From: an uncultured Sphingobacteriaceae bacterium
GTDB taxonomy: Bacteria > Bacteroidota > Bacteroidia > Sphingobacteriales > Sphingobacteriaceae
Direction of reading: 5' to 3'
Assembly (NCBI GenBank): GCA_937875035.1
Contig: CALNCF010000380.1
Location: 1 to 14,484, forward strand
DNA: 14,484 nt
The position numbers and the translations under genes are program-made. Under the pieces are notes generated by a model that had not been told where the DNA came from, did not search any database, and saw only the letters and a program-made list of their open reading frames with translations. Below are positions 7,536-14,484 of this stretch, piece by piece. Position 1 is the first letter of the stretch. Every line of letters begins with the position of its first letter.

Positions 7536-8500
7536 CAGGAGTTCACATAATGGGCAATGCCTGTAAGGTCTTGCCGGTTCATACAATTGAAATGTCCCTT
7601 CGGACATTTTTCATAACCGATCTTGGAGCAAGGCCGGCAGGAGAGACCCTTCACCTCCGCGATCAGGGACGCGCCGGGCAGGTACGGGTACATGCCGAAT
7701 TCAGGAACCGTATTTCCCCATACCGAAACAATATCTTTTTTATAAGCGGCGGCAATGTGCATCAGCCCGGTATCATGGCTGATGATCTTCTCTGCCTGTT
7801 GCACCAGCGAGGCGGATTGATTGAGCTTGTATTTTCCGCAGGCATTGTACACCCTGCTGCCTGTTCCGGCAACGATCTCTTCCGCAAGCGCGGCATCTTC
7901 AGGTCCGCCAAGCAGGATCACCGGCTTACCGATCTGCCTGCACAGCTCCAGTATTTTTTTTGCGGGAAGACGCTTGGTAGCATGCTGCGCGCCCATCGCG
8001 ATGCCGATAAAACCTTGCCGGTGGCTTTCAGGCAGGCTGTTTAACGGAACCCGTTCATCCTCATGAATAAAATAATCCAGTCCCATGCCATCATTTACCA
8101 CTCCCAGGTTCTTTACCGTATCCATATACCGGTCGACGATATGAACACCGGGCATGCGGTCGATCTTTAAATTGACGAGCAGCCATTTTTTCAGGTTCAG
8201 CTTATTGAAAGCATAAGCCTTTTTAGGCAGGGCTTTGCGGATGCGTAGGGATCGTAAGTTATGATGAAGGTCGATGATGAAATCGAAGTTCTCCTTTTTC
8301 AGCGCAGCGATATTATCGGCGAGATCATCTTCGAGCAGATGTAATTTGTCGATGTAGGGGTTATGGATCAATACATCACGGTAAGCCTTCTTGGTAATGA
8401 AATGGATCTCCGCGTGGAGTTGTTTTTTCAGGCACCTGATCACCGGGGTGGTCAGTACAATATCGCCGATAGAGCTAAAGCGGATGATCAGGATCTTCAT
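7535..8500 (-). CDS. Glycosyltransferase family 9 (heptosyltransferase-like)
   Basis: This 321-residue protein belongs to the family that adds heptose or related sugars from nucleotide donors during lipopolysaccharide core synthesis, on the cytoplasmic face of the inner membrane. The N-terminus MKILIIRFSSIGDIVLTTPV is the GT9 start, with the acceptor-side Rossmann domain. FDFIIDLHHNLRS follows at about residue 75. The C-terminal GT-B half holds IGIAMGAQHATKRLP, VILLGGPED and KIISHDTGLMHIAAAYKKDIVSVWG, the donor-binding signature. A cysteine-rich end (CRPCSKIGYEKCPKGHFNC) is common in this family and may hold a metal or a disulfide. The exact sugar and acceptor cannot be told. It starts 5 bases after the PolX-like stop and overlaps sixA by one base, so the three are co-transcribed. 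Confidence 0.9.
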   Translation of the reverse strand: MKILIIRFSSIGDIVLTTPVIRCLKKQLHAEIHFITKKAYRDVLIHNPYIDKLHLLEDDLADNIAALKKENFDFIIDLHHNLRSLRIRKALPKKAYAFNKLNLKKWLLVNLKIDRMPGVHIVDRYMDTVKNLGVVNDGMGLDYFIHEDERVPLNSLPESHRQGFIGIAMGAQHATKRLPAKKILELCRQIGKPVILLGGPEDAALAEEIVAGTGSRVYNACGKYKLNQSASLVQQAEKIISHDTGLMHIAAAYKKDIVSVWGNTVPEFGMYPYLPGASLIAEVKGLSCRPCSKIGYEKCPKGHFNCMNRQDLTGIAHYVNS

Positions 8501-8505
8501 ACGGT

Positions 8506-10185
8506 TCAGCGGTTTTTACGTTGATTAAAATAGGCCTGCAGCTCATCCCTGCTCATAGCGTTCAGGCACATGTCCGGAGTGAGGGCGCCCTTGCGTGCAA
8601 CCAGCGTACCGAAATACATATCGTGAAAGCCCTCCTTGCGGTGCGCGTCCGGGTTGATGCATAGCTTCACACCCTTCTCCAGGGCATAAGGTACGTACCG
8701 CCAGTCTATATCGAGGCGTAAAGGGTTCGCGTTGATCTCAATGGCTACACCATTCGCGGCGCAGGCATCGATGATCTTACGGTGATCGATCGGGTAACCT
8801 TCCCGCGCCAGTAAAAGCCGGCCGGTAGGATGCCCGAGTATGGTCGTATATGGATTTTCAATGGCTTTCAGCAATCGGGCGTTAGCCTTTTCTTCGTTCA
8901 TCTTTAGATTCGAATGCACTGAAGCCACCACGAAATCAAACAGTTTCAGGATGTCTTCTTCATAGTCGAGGCTGCCATCGTTCAGGATATCGGATTCGAT
9001 CCCCTTGAAAATATGAAAAGGAGCGAGGCTCTTATTCAGCTCATCGATCTGCCGGTGCTGCTGCAATACGCGCTCTGCCGACAAGCCATTGGCATATACC
9101 GCGGTCCTGGAGTGATCGCAGATGCCCAGGTATTGCAGCTTCAGCTCGTCCCTGCAATAAACAGCCATCTCTTCGAGCGTATGAATGCCGTCCGACCAGG
9201 TGCTGTGATTATGCAGGGTTCCTACCAGGTCTTCCAACCGGATGAGCGCAGGCATTTCAGGCAATTTCAATAAGGAAGTTTCCACCAGCCCCTCGCGGAG
9301 CTCCGGTTCAAAAAAAGGAAGCTTCAGGCTTTCATATATAACTTTCTCATTCGGGTAGGAGGCAAGGGCGATCGCCTGTGCATCAATACCCAGGGTAGTG
9401 AAATGCGCGTCGCTGCCGGTACGGATAAAAAGCTGTGCGGCGGCTTGCTGTGCGGTGCAGAAATGGATCGCCAGGCGGATGCCCGCTTCGGTATGAGCCC
9501 TGAGCTCATGTTCCGAAGCTTCTACCTGGCCGAATTCTTTTTGTTCTGTAATGAAAGCGGTGATCGCCGCCGGGTGTTCGCTTACAGCCAGCATGTCTAA
9601 TTCATGGATGATCTCGCAGCGTCTGCGGTATTCACCCGTAAAATCAAAACGGTCATTTGGAAATTGTTTCTGTAAACGAGCTAAGAACGCCTCGGTCCAG
9701 GGCATCACCGAAGCATACAGGAATTTACCTGTATTGCTCATGGTGAACTCGATCAGCTTCTTAATGTCTTCCTGTGTTTTATAGCCGAATCCCTTGGCTT
9801 CTATCAGCCTGTTCTCGTTGCAGGCATAATATAATTCGCCCAGCGATTCAATGCCTAACTGGTTCCAGATGATCTGTACTTTTTTAGGGCCAAGACCTTT
9901 GATCATGAGCATTTCCAGTACTCCGGGGGGCGTTTCGCTGATCAGCGCATCAAGCTCGGCAATGCTTCCCCGTTCATTCAGCTCGGCGATCTTTGCCGCC
10001 ACGCTTTTTCCTACACCTTCAATGGCTTCCAGCTCGGCCAGGCTCATAGAGGACAGCTTTTGCGAAAGCTTATCAAGGCGGAAAGCCGCATTGGTCAGCG
10101 CCTTTACCTTGAAAGGATTCTGCTCGTGCAGGTCCATGAGCTGGGCGAGCAGCTTAATGCTGCGTGCGATCTGTTTGTTTTCCAT
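8506..10185 (-). CDS. polX: PolX-like protein: helix-hairpin-helix, altered X-family polymerase core, intact PHP phosphoesterase
   Basis: This 559-residue protein has the domain order of bacterial PolX (repair polymerase with 3'-5' exonuclease). Residues 1-145 form the DNA-binding part with helix-hairpin-helix motifs (IEGVGKSVAAKIAEL, IKGLGPKKVQIIW). Residues about 155-300 are the polymerase part. Where active PolX has GS-x-RR followed by DxD, this protein has TGEYRRR (183-189) and E195-L-D197. The third catalytic Asp position aligns by eye with A239, counting back from TGSD (256-259). The C-terminal PHP domain keeps its metal residues: H325 and H327 (LHNHSTWSDG), H358 (ICDHS), E397 (GIESDIL), H424 (SVHS), H452 (GHPTGR), D513 and H515 (NPDAH). 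I infer a DNA-binding nuclease that has probably lost polymerase activity. It sits between sppA and the glycosyltransferase gene. Confidence 0.88.
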   Translation of the reverse strand: MENKQIARSIKLLAQLMDLHEQNPFKVKALTNAAFRLDKLSQKLSSMSLAELEAIEGVGKSVAAKIAELNERGSIAELDALISETPPGVLEMLMIKGLGPKKVQIIWNQLGIESLGELYYACNENRLIEAKGFGYKTQEDIKKLIEFTMSNTGKFLYASVMPWTEAFLARLQKQFPNDRFDFTGEYRRRCEIIHELDMLAVSEHPAAITAFITEQKEFGQVEASEHELRAHTEAGIRLAIHFCTAQQAAAQLFIRTGSDAHFTTLGIDAQAIALASYPNEKVIYESLKLPFFEPELREGLVETSLLKLPEMPALIRLEDLVGTLHNHSTWSDGIHTLEEMAVYCRDELKLQYLGICDHSRTAVYANGLSAERVLQQHRQIDELNKSLAPFHIFKGIESDILNDGSLDYEEDILKLFDFVVASVHSNLKMNEEKANARLLKAIENPYTTILGHPTGRLLLAREGYPIDHRKIIDACAANGVAIEINANPLRLDIDWRYVPYALEKGVKLCINPDAHRKEGFHDMYFGTLVARKGALTPDMCLNAMSRDELQAYFNQRKNR

Positions 10186-10208
10186 GTATGCGATGCGCTT
10201 CTCTGCCT

Positions 10209-11978
10209 TTAGCGGATATTCATATCAAATGGCAGGCGGGCCTGTACACCCTGCATCTTCAGCGCTTCCTGCACCTGCCTGTAATACTGGTATTGTTCGC
10301 CAAGCTGTTTCGCGGTGATCCATGCAGACGCGTCGCCGGAAAGGTCGTTCATGATTTTTGAGAACGGATCTGTTTGCTCCGGCAGACTGATCACACGAAA
10401 ATCAGCCAGCTTAGCCATCTGGGCAGCAATGCGTACCGCGTCATCAAAGTTCCCCAACACATCTACCAGCCCGATACGTTGTGCATCAGTTCCGCTCCAT
10501 ACGCGACCTTCGGCGATCTTCTTCACTTCTTCCAGCGGCATCTTACGTCCGTCGGCCACTTTAGTGGTGAAGTCTTCATAGATCTTGTTCACTGAATTCT
10601 GGATGATCAGGCGCTCCGAATCGGTCAGCGGACGAACCGACGAACCTAAGTCGGCATACTTCCCGGTCTTCACCCCGTCGAAGGTGATGCCCAGCTTATT
10701 GTTGAATAGCTTTTGACTGTTGAACAGTACCCCGAACACCCCGATAGAACCCGTAATGGTTGTAGGCTGCGCGATAATGGTATCGGCCGCGCAGGCAATG
10801 TAATACCCGCCCGAGGCTGCCACATCACCCATGGATGCAACTACCGGTTTTATCTTGCGGGCCAGCTCTACTTCTCTCCAGATCACATCCGAAGCCAGGG
10901 CGCTGCCGCCCGGCGAATTGATGCGCAGCACGATCGCTTTTACCTGCTGATCCATACGCGCGGTGCGGATCGCTTTGGAAATACGTTCCGAGCCGATGGT
11001 CTGGTCATCGCCGTTGCCACCCTCGATCGAGCCTACTGCATAGATCACGGCGATCTTGTCTTTGGCGGTGGAGATATTCAGGGATGGTACGTTCTTGTAT
11101 TTTTTCAGGCTGACCATTTTCAGGTCTTTCTCATTGCTTACCCCTGTTTTTTTGCACAGGATATCCAGCACTTCATCTTTATAGGCAAGCTGGTCTACCA
11201 TTTTATATCTAATGGCATCTTCCGGTTCCCGGATCAGGAGCTGATCGGCAATGGCGAACAGCGAATCTTTATTCACCGCCCTGCTTTCGGCAATAGCCCC
11301 GATAAAGTGATCGTACATGGAGCCCATAAATACGCTGGTCTGTTCCCGGTTGGCATCGCTCATCTTGTCTAAGATCAAAGGCTCGATGGCGCTCTTAAAG
11401 GTTCCGACGCGGATCACCTGCGGTTCGATCTCCAGCTTGGCCAGGGTTCCTTTAATAAAGGAGATATTGGCGCTGAAGCCGCGAAGCTCCATCAACCCGG
11501 CCGGGTTCAGGTAGATCTGGTCGGCTACCGATGCCAGGTAATAGGCTTTCTGTGTATAGACTTCGCTGTATGAAATGATGAACTTGCCTGATTCTTTGAA
11601 GCGGATCAGGGCATTCCTGATCTCTTCCACGGTAGAAAGTCCGGCAGTAATGTTGTCAAGGTCAAGATAGATCCCGGCAATGATATTGTCATCCTTAGCC
11701 TTATCGATCGATTTCATGATGTCGTTAAGGCCTGGGTTGGAAACATTCTCGAAGGAATTGAAATCAAAGTTTTCAAAGGGATTCTGCGAGGTACGCTCGC
11801 TGATCGGGAAGCTCAGCCCGATATGCAGGATGCTGTTCTTGCTGATGCTTGCTACCTGTTCTTTGCTGGCTGAACCGATCAGCCCGGCGATAATAAAGAA
11901 GCATATGATCAGCAATACGAAAAACGACAGGATCGCGCCCAGCATAGAGGCGAAAACTATTTTGAAAAATTGTTTCAT
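10209..11978 (-). CDS. sppA: Signal peptide peptidase SppA, long (67 kDa) type
   Basis: This 589-residue membrane serine protease degrades leftover signal peptides, cutting within the membrane with its catalytic part facing the periplasm. Residues about 8-36 form one membrane anchor (FASMLGAILSFFVLLIICFF). Two tandem ClpP-like halves follow. The N-terminal half holds the general base K195 in RVGTFKSAIEPL. The C-terminal half holds the nucleophile S389 in GDVAASGGYYIA, after RINSPGGSALASD. TGSIGVFG follows the nucleophile. The Lys/Ser spacing (194 residues) is close to that of E. coli SppA. It is the first gene of the minus-strand group, 20 or so bases before the PolX-like start, and is divergent from folK. 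All expected catalytic residues are present and the length is normal for the two-domain type. Confidence 0.95.
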   Translation of the reverse strand: MKQFFKIVFASMLGAILSFFVLLIICFFIIAGLIGSASKEQVASISKNSILHIGLSFPISERTSQNPFENFDFNSFENVSNPGLNDIMKSIDKAKDDNIIAGIYLDLDNITAGLSTVEEIRNALIRFKESGKFIISYSEVYTQKAYYLASVADQIYLNPAGLMELRGFSANISFIKGTLAKLEIEPQVIRVGTFKSAIEPLILDKMSDANREQTSVFMGSMYDHFIGAIAESRAVNKDSLFAIADQLLIREPEDAIRYKMVDQLAYKDEVLDILCKKTGVSNEKDLKMVSLKKYKNVPSLNISTAKDKIAVIYAVGSIEGGNGDDQTIGSERISKAIRTARMDQQVKAIVLRINSPGGSALASDVIWREVELARKIKPVVASMGDVAASGGYYIACAADTIIAQPTTITGSIGVFGVLFNSQKLFNNKLGITFDGVKTGKYADLGSSVRPLTDSERLIIQNSVNKIYEDFTTKVADGRKMPLEEVKKIAEGRVWSGTDAQRIGLVDVLGNFDDAVRIAAQMAKLADFRVISLPEQTDPFSKIMNDLSGDASAWITAKQLGEQYQYYRQVQEALKMQGVQARLPFDMNIR

Positions 11979-11987
11979 ACGTTTTGG

Positions 11988-12018
11988 TTTTGGTACTACA
12001 ATGTTAATAATTTATTTG
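11988..12018 (+). promoter_or_regulatory. Possible promoter for folK
   Basis: TTTTGG (11988-11993), a 17-base spacer and TTTATTTG (12011-12018, one base off TAnnTTTG) resemble a Bacteroidota -33/-7 pair. Transcription would start near 12024, leaving a leader of about 50 bases before folK. The 95-base divergent gap must also hold the sppA promoter; the best minus-strand candidate is TAACATTG just upstream of sppA, again one base off consensus. Both are weak. Confidence 0.3.
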
Positions 12019-12073
12019 CGAAATGTGCGGCCGGGCATTAGGATATCGCAGGGATATTACAGAGTTTTAGGGC

Positions 12074-12559
12074 ATGAATTATCTTATCCTGATGGGATCC
12101 AATGAAGGCGACCGCACTTCATACCTGCGTGAGGCCATCCGCCTGATGAACCTGGATATAGGAGAGGTCCTGCGTGAGTCGGCTTATTACGAAACAGCGG
12201 CCTGGGGGCATACCGATCAGCCGGATTTTCTGAATAAAGCGGTGGAGCTGCATTCAGATATGACTCCACCTGAAGTGATGCAGGCATTGCTGCGCATCGA
12301 GCAGGAGATGGGCCGGATCCGTACCGGGAAATGGGCCCAGCGCACCATTGATCTCGACATGATCTATGCCGGTGATGAAGTGATCAGCCTGCCGGATCTC
12401 ACGGTGCCTCACCCCGAGATGCAGCGCCGCCGGTTTGTGCTGGTTCCTGTGTGCGATCTCTGGCCCGAAGAGCTCCACCCGGTATTGAAGCTTCGTAACC
12501 GGGAGCTGCTGGCCCGCTGTGAAGATCCGCTCGAAGTACGTCCTTACGTTGCTGGTTAA
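12074..12559 (+). CDS. folK: 2-amino-4-hydroxy-6-hydroxymethyldihydropteridine pyrophosphokinase (HPPK)
   Basis: This 161-residue cytoplasmic enzyme moves pyrophosphate from ATP to 6-hydroxymethyl-7,8-dihydropterin, the step before dihydropteroate synthase in folate synthesis. The N-terminus MNYLILMGSNEGDRTSYL is the usual HPPK start (xxxLGSNxGD). ESAYYETAAWGHTDQPDFLNKA matches the pterin-side loop region. RIEQEMGRIRTGKWAQRTIDLDMI is the family signature, with the paired Asp residues of DLD that bind magnesium. VPHPEMQRRRFVLVPVCDL completes the conserved core. The length is normal and no key residue is missing. It reads away from sppA. The Hpt gene follows after 44 bases, so the two may share a transcript, though a separate start in that gap is possible. 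Confidence 0.95.
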   Translation: MNYLILMGSNEGDRTSYLREAIRLMNLDIGEVLRESAYYETAAWGHTDQPDFLNKAVELHSDMTPPEVMQALLRIEQEMGRIRTGKWAQRTIDLDMIYAGDEVISLPDLTVPHPEMQRRRFVLVPVCDLWPEELHPVLKLRNRELLARCEDPLEVRPYVAG

Positions 12560-12582
12560 TATAGTTTTTTGTATTATTACCC

Positions 12583-12596
12583 GTACTTAGCAGTAC
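12583..12596. promoter_or_regulatory. Short inverted repeat before the Hpt gene
   Basis: GTACT-TAGC-AGTAC is a perfect 5-base inverted repeat with a 4-base spacer in the 44-base gap between folK and the Hpt gene, ending 7 bases before the Hpt ATG. It could be a regulator site or a small hairpin near the translation start. It is short enough to be chance. Confidence 0.2.
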
Positions 12597-12603
12597 ATTA
12601 ACC

Positions 12604-12960
12604 ATGATCATTCCCGTTCCCATTACAGATCTTACGTACATTACCCAGGTGGCTAAAGGGAACACCGACTTTATTAATGACATGGTAGATATCTTTATCT
12701 CCAAGACCCCGGCCTACCTGGAGGAGATGCGATCTTATCTCGATGCGCAGGACTGGCCCGCATTAGGCTTCCTGGCGCATAAGCTGAAAGCGACCTATGC
12801 CTATATGGGCATTTCAACCCTGAAAGAAATACTGGTGCTCATTGAGAAGAGCGCCAAGACCGAAACAGGCCTGGAGCTCATCCCCGGGCAACTGGATTTC
12901 CTGGTACTGCATACCAAACAGGCGATGCAGGAGTTACAGCAATACCGATCTGACAACTAA
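12604..12960 (+). CDS. Histidine phosphotransfer (Hpt) domain protein
   Basis: This is a 118-residue protein made almost entirely of one Hpt domain. Hpt proteins carry phosphate on a histidine and pass it between receiver domains in multi-step phosphorelays. The acceptor is H59 in GFLAHKLKATYAYMG, the typical AHxLKG-like motif with alanine in place of the usual glycine. The preceding helix (TDFINDMVDIFISKTPAYLEEM) and following helices (LKEILVLIEKSAKT, then HTKQAMQELQQY) fit the four-helix bundle. There is no kinase or other output domain. The receiver gene starts 11 bases downstream, so the two are likely co-transcribed and may be phosphotransfer partners. That pairing is inferred from position. 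No sensor kinase is present in the window. Confidence 0.9.
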   Translation: MIIPVPITDLTYITQVAKGNTDFINDMVDIFISKTPAYLEEMRSYLDAQDWPALGFLAHKLKATYAYMGISTLKEILVLIEKSAKTETGLELIPGQLDFLVLHTKQAMQELQQYRSDN

Positions 12961-12971
12961 CATAAAAAGAT

Positions 12972-13340
12972 ATGAAAATATTAATCGTAGACGATGAAGA
13001 AATGGCGATCAGGATGATCGAGCTGGAGCTGAAAAGGAATAATTATGAGGTGCTGACCTCTACCGACGGGAGAGAGGCCATCGAGAAGATCAAATCCGAG
13101 CAGCCCGACCTGGTTATTTCCGACATCATGATGCCCTTTATGTCGGGCCTCGAGCTGCTGGAGCTGATCAAGAGCGATAGCAAAAAGACCCCGGTGATCC
13201 TGATCTCCGCATTGGATGAGTTTGAGGTGGTACAGACGGCTGTAGACATGGGCGCCGACGATTTCATCATTAAGCCGATCAATATGGAAGAGCTTTCGAT
13301 CCGTATTAAAAGGGTGCTCGACAAGAATAATATCTCCTGA
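12972..13340 (+). CDS. Stand-alone response-regulator receiver protein (CheY-like)
   Basis: This 122-residue protein is a single receiver domain. The acidic pair D7 and D8 (ILIVDDEE) binds magnesium, D51 in VISDIMMP is the phospho-acceptor, S79 (VILISAL) is the switch residue and K101 (IIKPIN, with the usual cis proline) completes the active site. FMSGLELLELIK and ADDFIIKP are typical receiver motifs. There is no DNA-binding or enzymatic output domain, so it must act by protein contact or as a phosphate sink. It lies 11 bases after the Hpt gene, with an A-rich stretch (AAAAAGA) before its ATG. I infer that the pair forms part of a phosphorelay. The input kinase and the output are unknown. The gene is complete and looks functional. 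Confidence 0.93.
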   Translation: MKILIVDDEEMAIRMIELELKRNNYEVLTSTDGREAIEKIKSEQPDLVISDIMMPFMSGLELLELIKSDSKKTPVILISALDEFEVVQTAVDMGADDFIIKPINMEELSIRIKRVLDKNNIS

Positions 13341-13394
13341 AAACTGGCTTTATAATTGCTTGTGATGAGACCGACATCTATAACCTGTTGACCT

Positions 13395-14484
13395 ATGAAA
13401 AGAATTTACCTGTTTTTAACAGCCTGTTGCCTCATCAGCTTTCCTGCACTTGCGCAGCATGCCAATATCACGCTCAAGAGCCAGTTCCAGCTCGGTTCCA
13501 ATACATCCAACATATGGGGGTATGCGAAAGGCGGAAAGGAATATGCACTGGTAGGGCTTACCGGCTCTGCCGGTCATGATGTGGCTTGTGCGATCGTGGA
13601 TGTGACGAACCCTACCGCCCCGGTATTATTGCACACTATACCCGGCCCTAATTCTATATGGAGAGAAATCCGTACCTGGGGTGATTACGCGTATATCACC
13701 ACCGAAGCAGGGGGCGGGGTAACCATTGTCGATCTGAGCCAGCTTCCTGCCAGCATAAACACCAAGATGATCACCGAAGTAAGCGCGATCCATGCGCTGC
13801 ACATTGATAACGGTTACCTGTACCTGTATGGCGGTGATTCCCAGGTATCCCTGGGTGGTATCTATGTGCTTGACCTGACCGATCCCTGGAACCCGGTATT
13901 TGCCGGAAGATATAATGCCAACTACGTGCACGACGGCATCGTAAGAAATAACCTGGCTTTTGCAGGTGAGATCTACCATGGCCGTTTTGCCGTGATCGAT
14001 TTTACGGATAAGGCCAACCCCGTGGTGATCACCAGCCAGAAAACTCCCAACCAGTTTACACATAATACCTGGCTTTCTTCCGACAGCAAATACCTGTACA
14101 CAACCGATGAGAGATCAGATTCTTATGTGACCTCATACGATGTCAGCGACCTGAATAACATCATTCTCCTGGACCAGTATCGCCGTAAAAACGCAAACGG
14201 CGCGACACCGCATAATACCTATGTGCTAAATGATGAACAGGTAACCGGCTTTGGTACGGATTTCCTGGTAACATCCTATTATACCGAAGGGGTGACCGTT
14301 GTAGACGCGCACCGCCCGGATAACCTGGTGGAAATAGGTAATTATGATACCTCTCCGCGTTCGGGCCCTGACTTAAACGGAGCCTGGGGAGTGTATCCTT
14401 ACCTGCCATCGGGCAACCTGCTGGTTTCTGATATGGAAATGGGGCTGTTTGTGCTTGCCGTTCAGTATCAACGCGCGGCTTACC
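13395..14484 (+). CDS. Choice-of-anchor B / LVIVD-repeat secreted protein (3' end outside window)
   Basis: The frame is open from ATG 13395 to the window edge, giving 363 residues without a stop. MKRIYLFLTACCLISFPALAQ is a signal peptide, so the protein is exported. The rest is a beta-propeller-like series of LVIVD-type repeats. These include EYALVGLTGS, AIVDVTNPTAPVLLHT, YAYITTEAGGGVTIVDLSQLP, YLYLYGGDSQ, GIYVLDLTDPWNPVFAGRY, RFAVIDFTDKANPVVIT, YLYTTDERSD, SYDVSDLNNIILLDQY and GVTVVDAHRPDNLVEIGNY. This is the layout of the choice-of-anchor B family. Its members carry varied C-terminal anchoring or sorting tails, in Bacteroidota often a type IX secretion signal; that end is not visible here. 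HDGIVRN, THNTW and PHNTYV contain recurrent His-Asn or His-Asp pairs inside blades. The function is unknown. It begins 54 bases after the receiver gene. Confidence 0.85.
   Translation, partial: MKRIYLFLTACCLISFPALAQHANITLKSQFQLGSNTSNIWGYAKGGKEYALVGLTGSAGHDVACAIVDVTNPTAPVLLHTIPGPNSIWREIRTWGDYAYITTEAGGGVTIVDLSQLPASINTKMITEVSAIHALHIDNGYLYLYGGDSQVSLGGIYVLDLTDPWNPVFAGRYNANYVHDGIVRNNLAFAGEIYHGRFAVIDFTDKANPVVITSQKTPNQFTHNTWLSSDSKYLYTTDERSDSYVTSYDVSDLNNIILLDQYRRKNANGATPHNTYVLNDEQVTGFGTDFLVTSYYTEGVTVVDAHRPDNLVEIGNYDTSPRSGPDLNGAWGVYPYLPSGNLLVSDMEMGLFVLAVQYQRAAY

Noticed and set aside
7536..7607. Longer N-terminus for sixA
   Set aside because: The RHG motif sits at the very N-terminus in this family, and MKTLFLIRHG at 7535 fits. 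The extension lies within the glycosyltransferase gene.
7640..7700. Cysteine cluster in the GT9 protein as a possible separate zinc-finger gene
   Set aside because: The cluster is in frame at the C-terminal end of the glycosyltransferase, where this family often has such cysteines.
10713..11372. 219-codon plus-strand open frame
   Set aside because: It is antisense to sppA, whose catalytic Lys/Ser motifs are in the other frame; composition is shadow-like.
13388..13579. 63-codon plus-strand open frame
   Set aside because: It is out of frame with the signal peptide and repeats of the choice-of-anchor B gene that starts at 13395.
1..14484. Search for CRISPR arrays, tRNA or rRNA genes, insertion sequences and defence genes
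   Set aside because: No regularly spaced repeats, cloverleaf-like segments, transposase motifs or terminal repeats were seen by eye. A covariance or HMM search could not be run.

Overview
This is an ordinary stretch of bacterial chromosome. It most likely comes from a Bacteroidota member, perhaps the Chitinophagaceae or a relative; that placement is inferred from gene content, not from a marker gene. Supporting signs are the lack of Shine-Dalgarno sites before most starts (A-rich leaders instead), a few boxes like the Bacteroidota -33 TTG / -7 TAnnTTTG promoter, a lipoprotein M2 peptidase, a TAB5-sized alkaline phosphatase and a secreted choice-of-anchor B protein. I recognise thirteen protein genes, two of them cut by the window ends. 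I see no RNA gene, mobile element, CRISPR array or long repeat.

Layout: (1) 2-358, the 3' half of rsmG (+), meeting a secreted TPR protein (359-1123, -) tail to tail with no bases between. (2) 1156-7047, a plus-strand run: dprA, a secreted alkaline phosphatase, an M2 (ACE-like) zinc peptidase lipoprotein ending in a clear intrinsic terminator, and an exported metallo-beta-lactamase-fold protein with a degraded metal site. (3) 7050-11978, a tight minus-strand group, read in the order sppA, polX-like, glycosyltransferase family 9, sixA, with gaps of 20, 5 and -1 bases; it is probably one operon. (4) 12074-14484, plus strand and divergent from sppA: folK, an Hpt phosphotransfer protein, a stand-alone receiver protein, and a choice-of-anchor B protein running off the window.

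The genes mix housekeeping (rRNA methylation, folate synthesis, DNA uptake or recombination, DNA repair) with envelope and export functions (signal-peptide peptidase, LPS-type sugar transfer, periplasmic phosphatase, lipoprotein peptidase). The Hpt and receiver pair looks like the middle and end of a phosphorelay whose kinase is elsewhere. SixA may act on phosphohistidine, but a link to that Hpt is only speculation.

I found no convincing new multi-gene system. The best leads are two enzymes that keep their fold but appear to have lost catalytic residues (the polymerase palm of the PolX-like protein and the metal site of the MBL-fold protein), small palindromes before two secreted-enzyme genes, the very compact tail-to-tail and divergent junctions, and the kinase-less Hpt/receiver pair.
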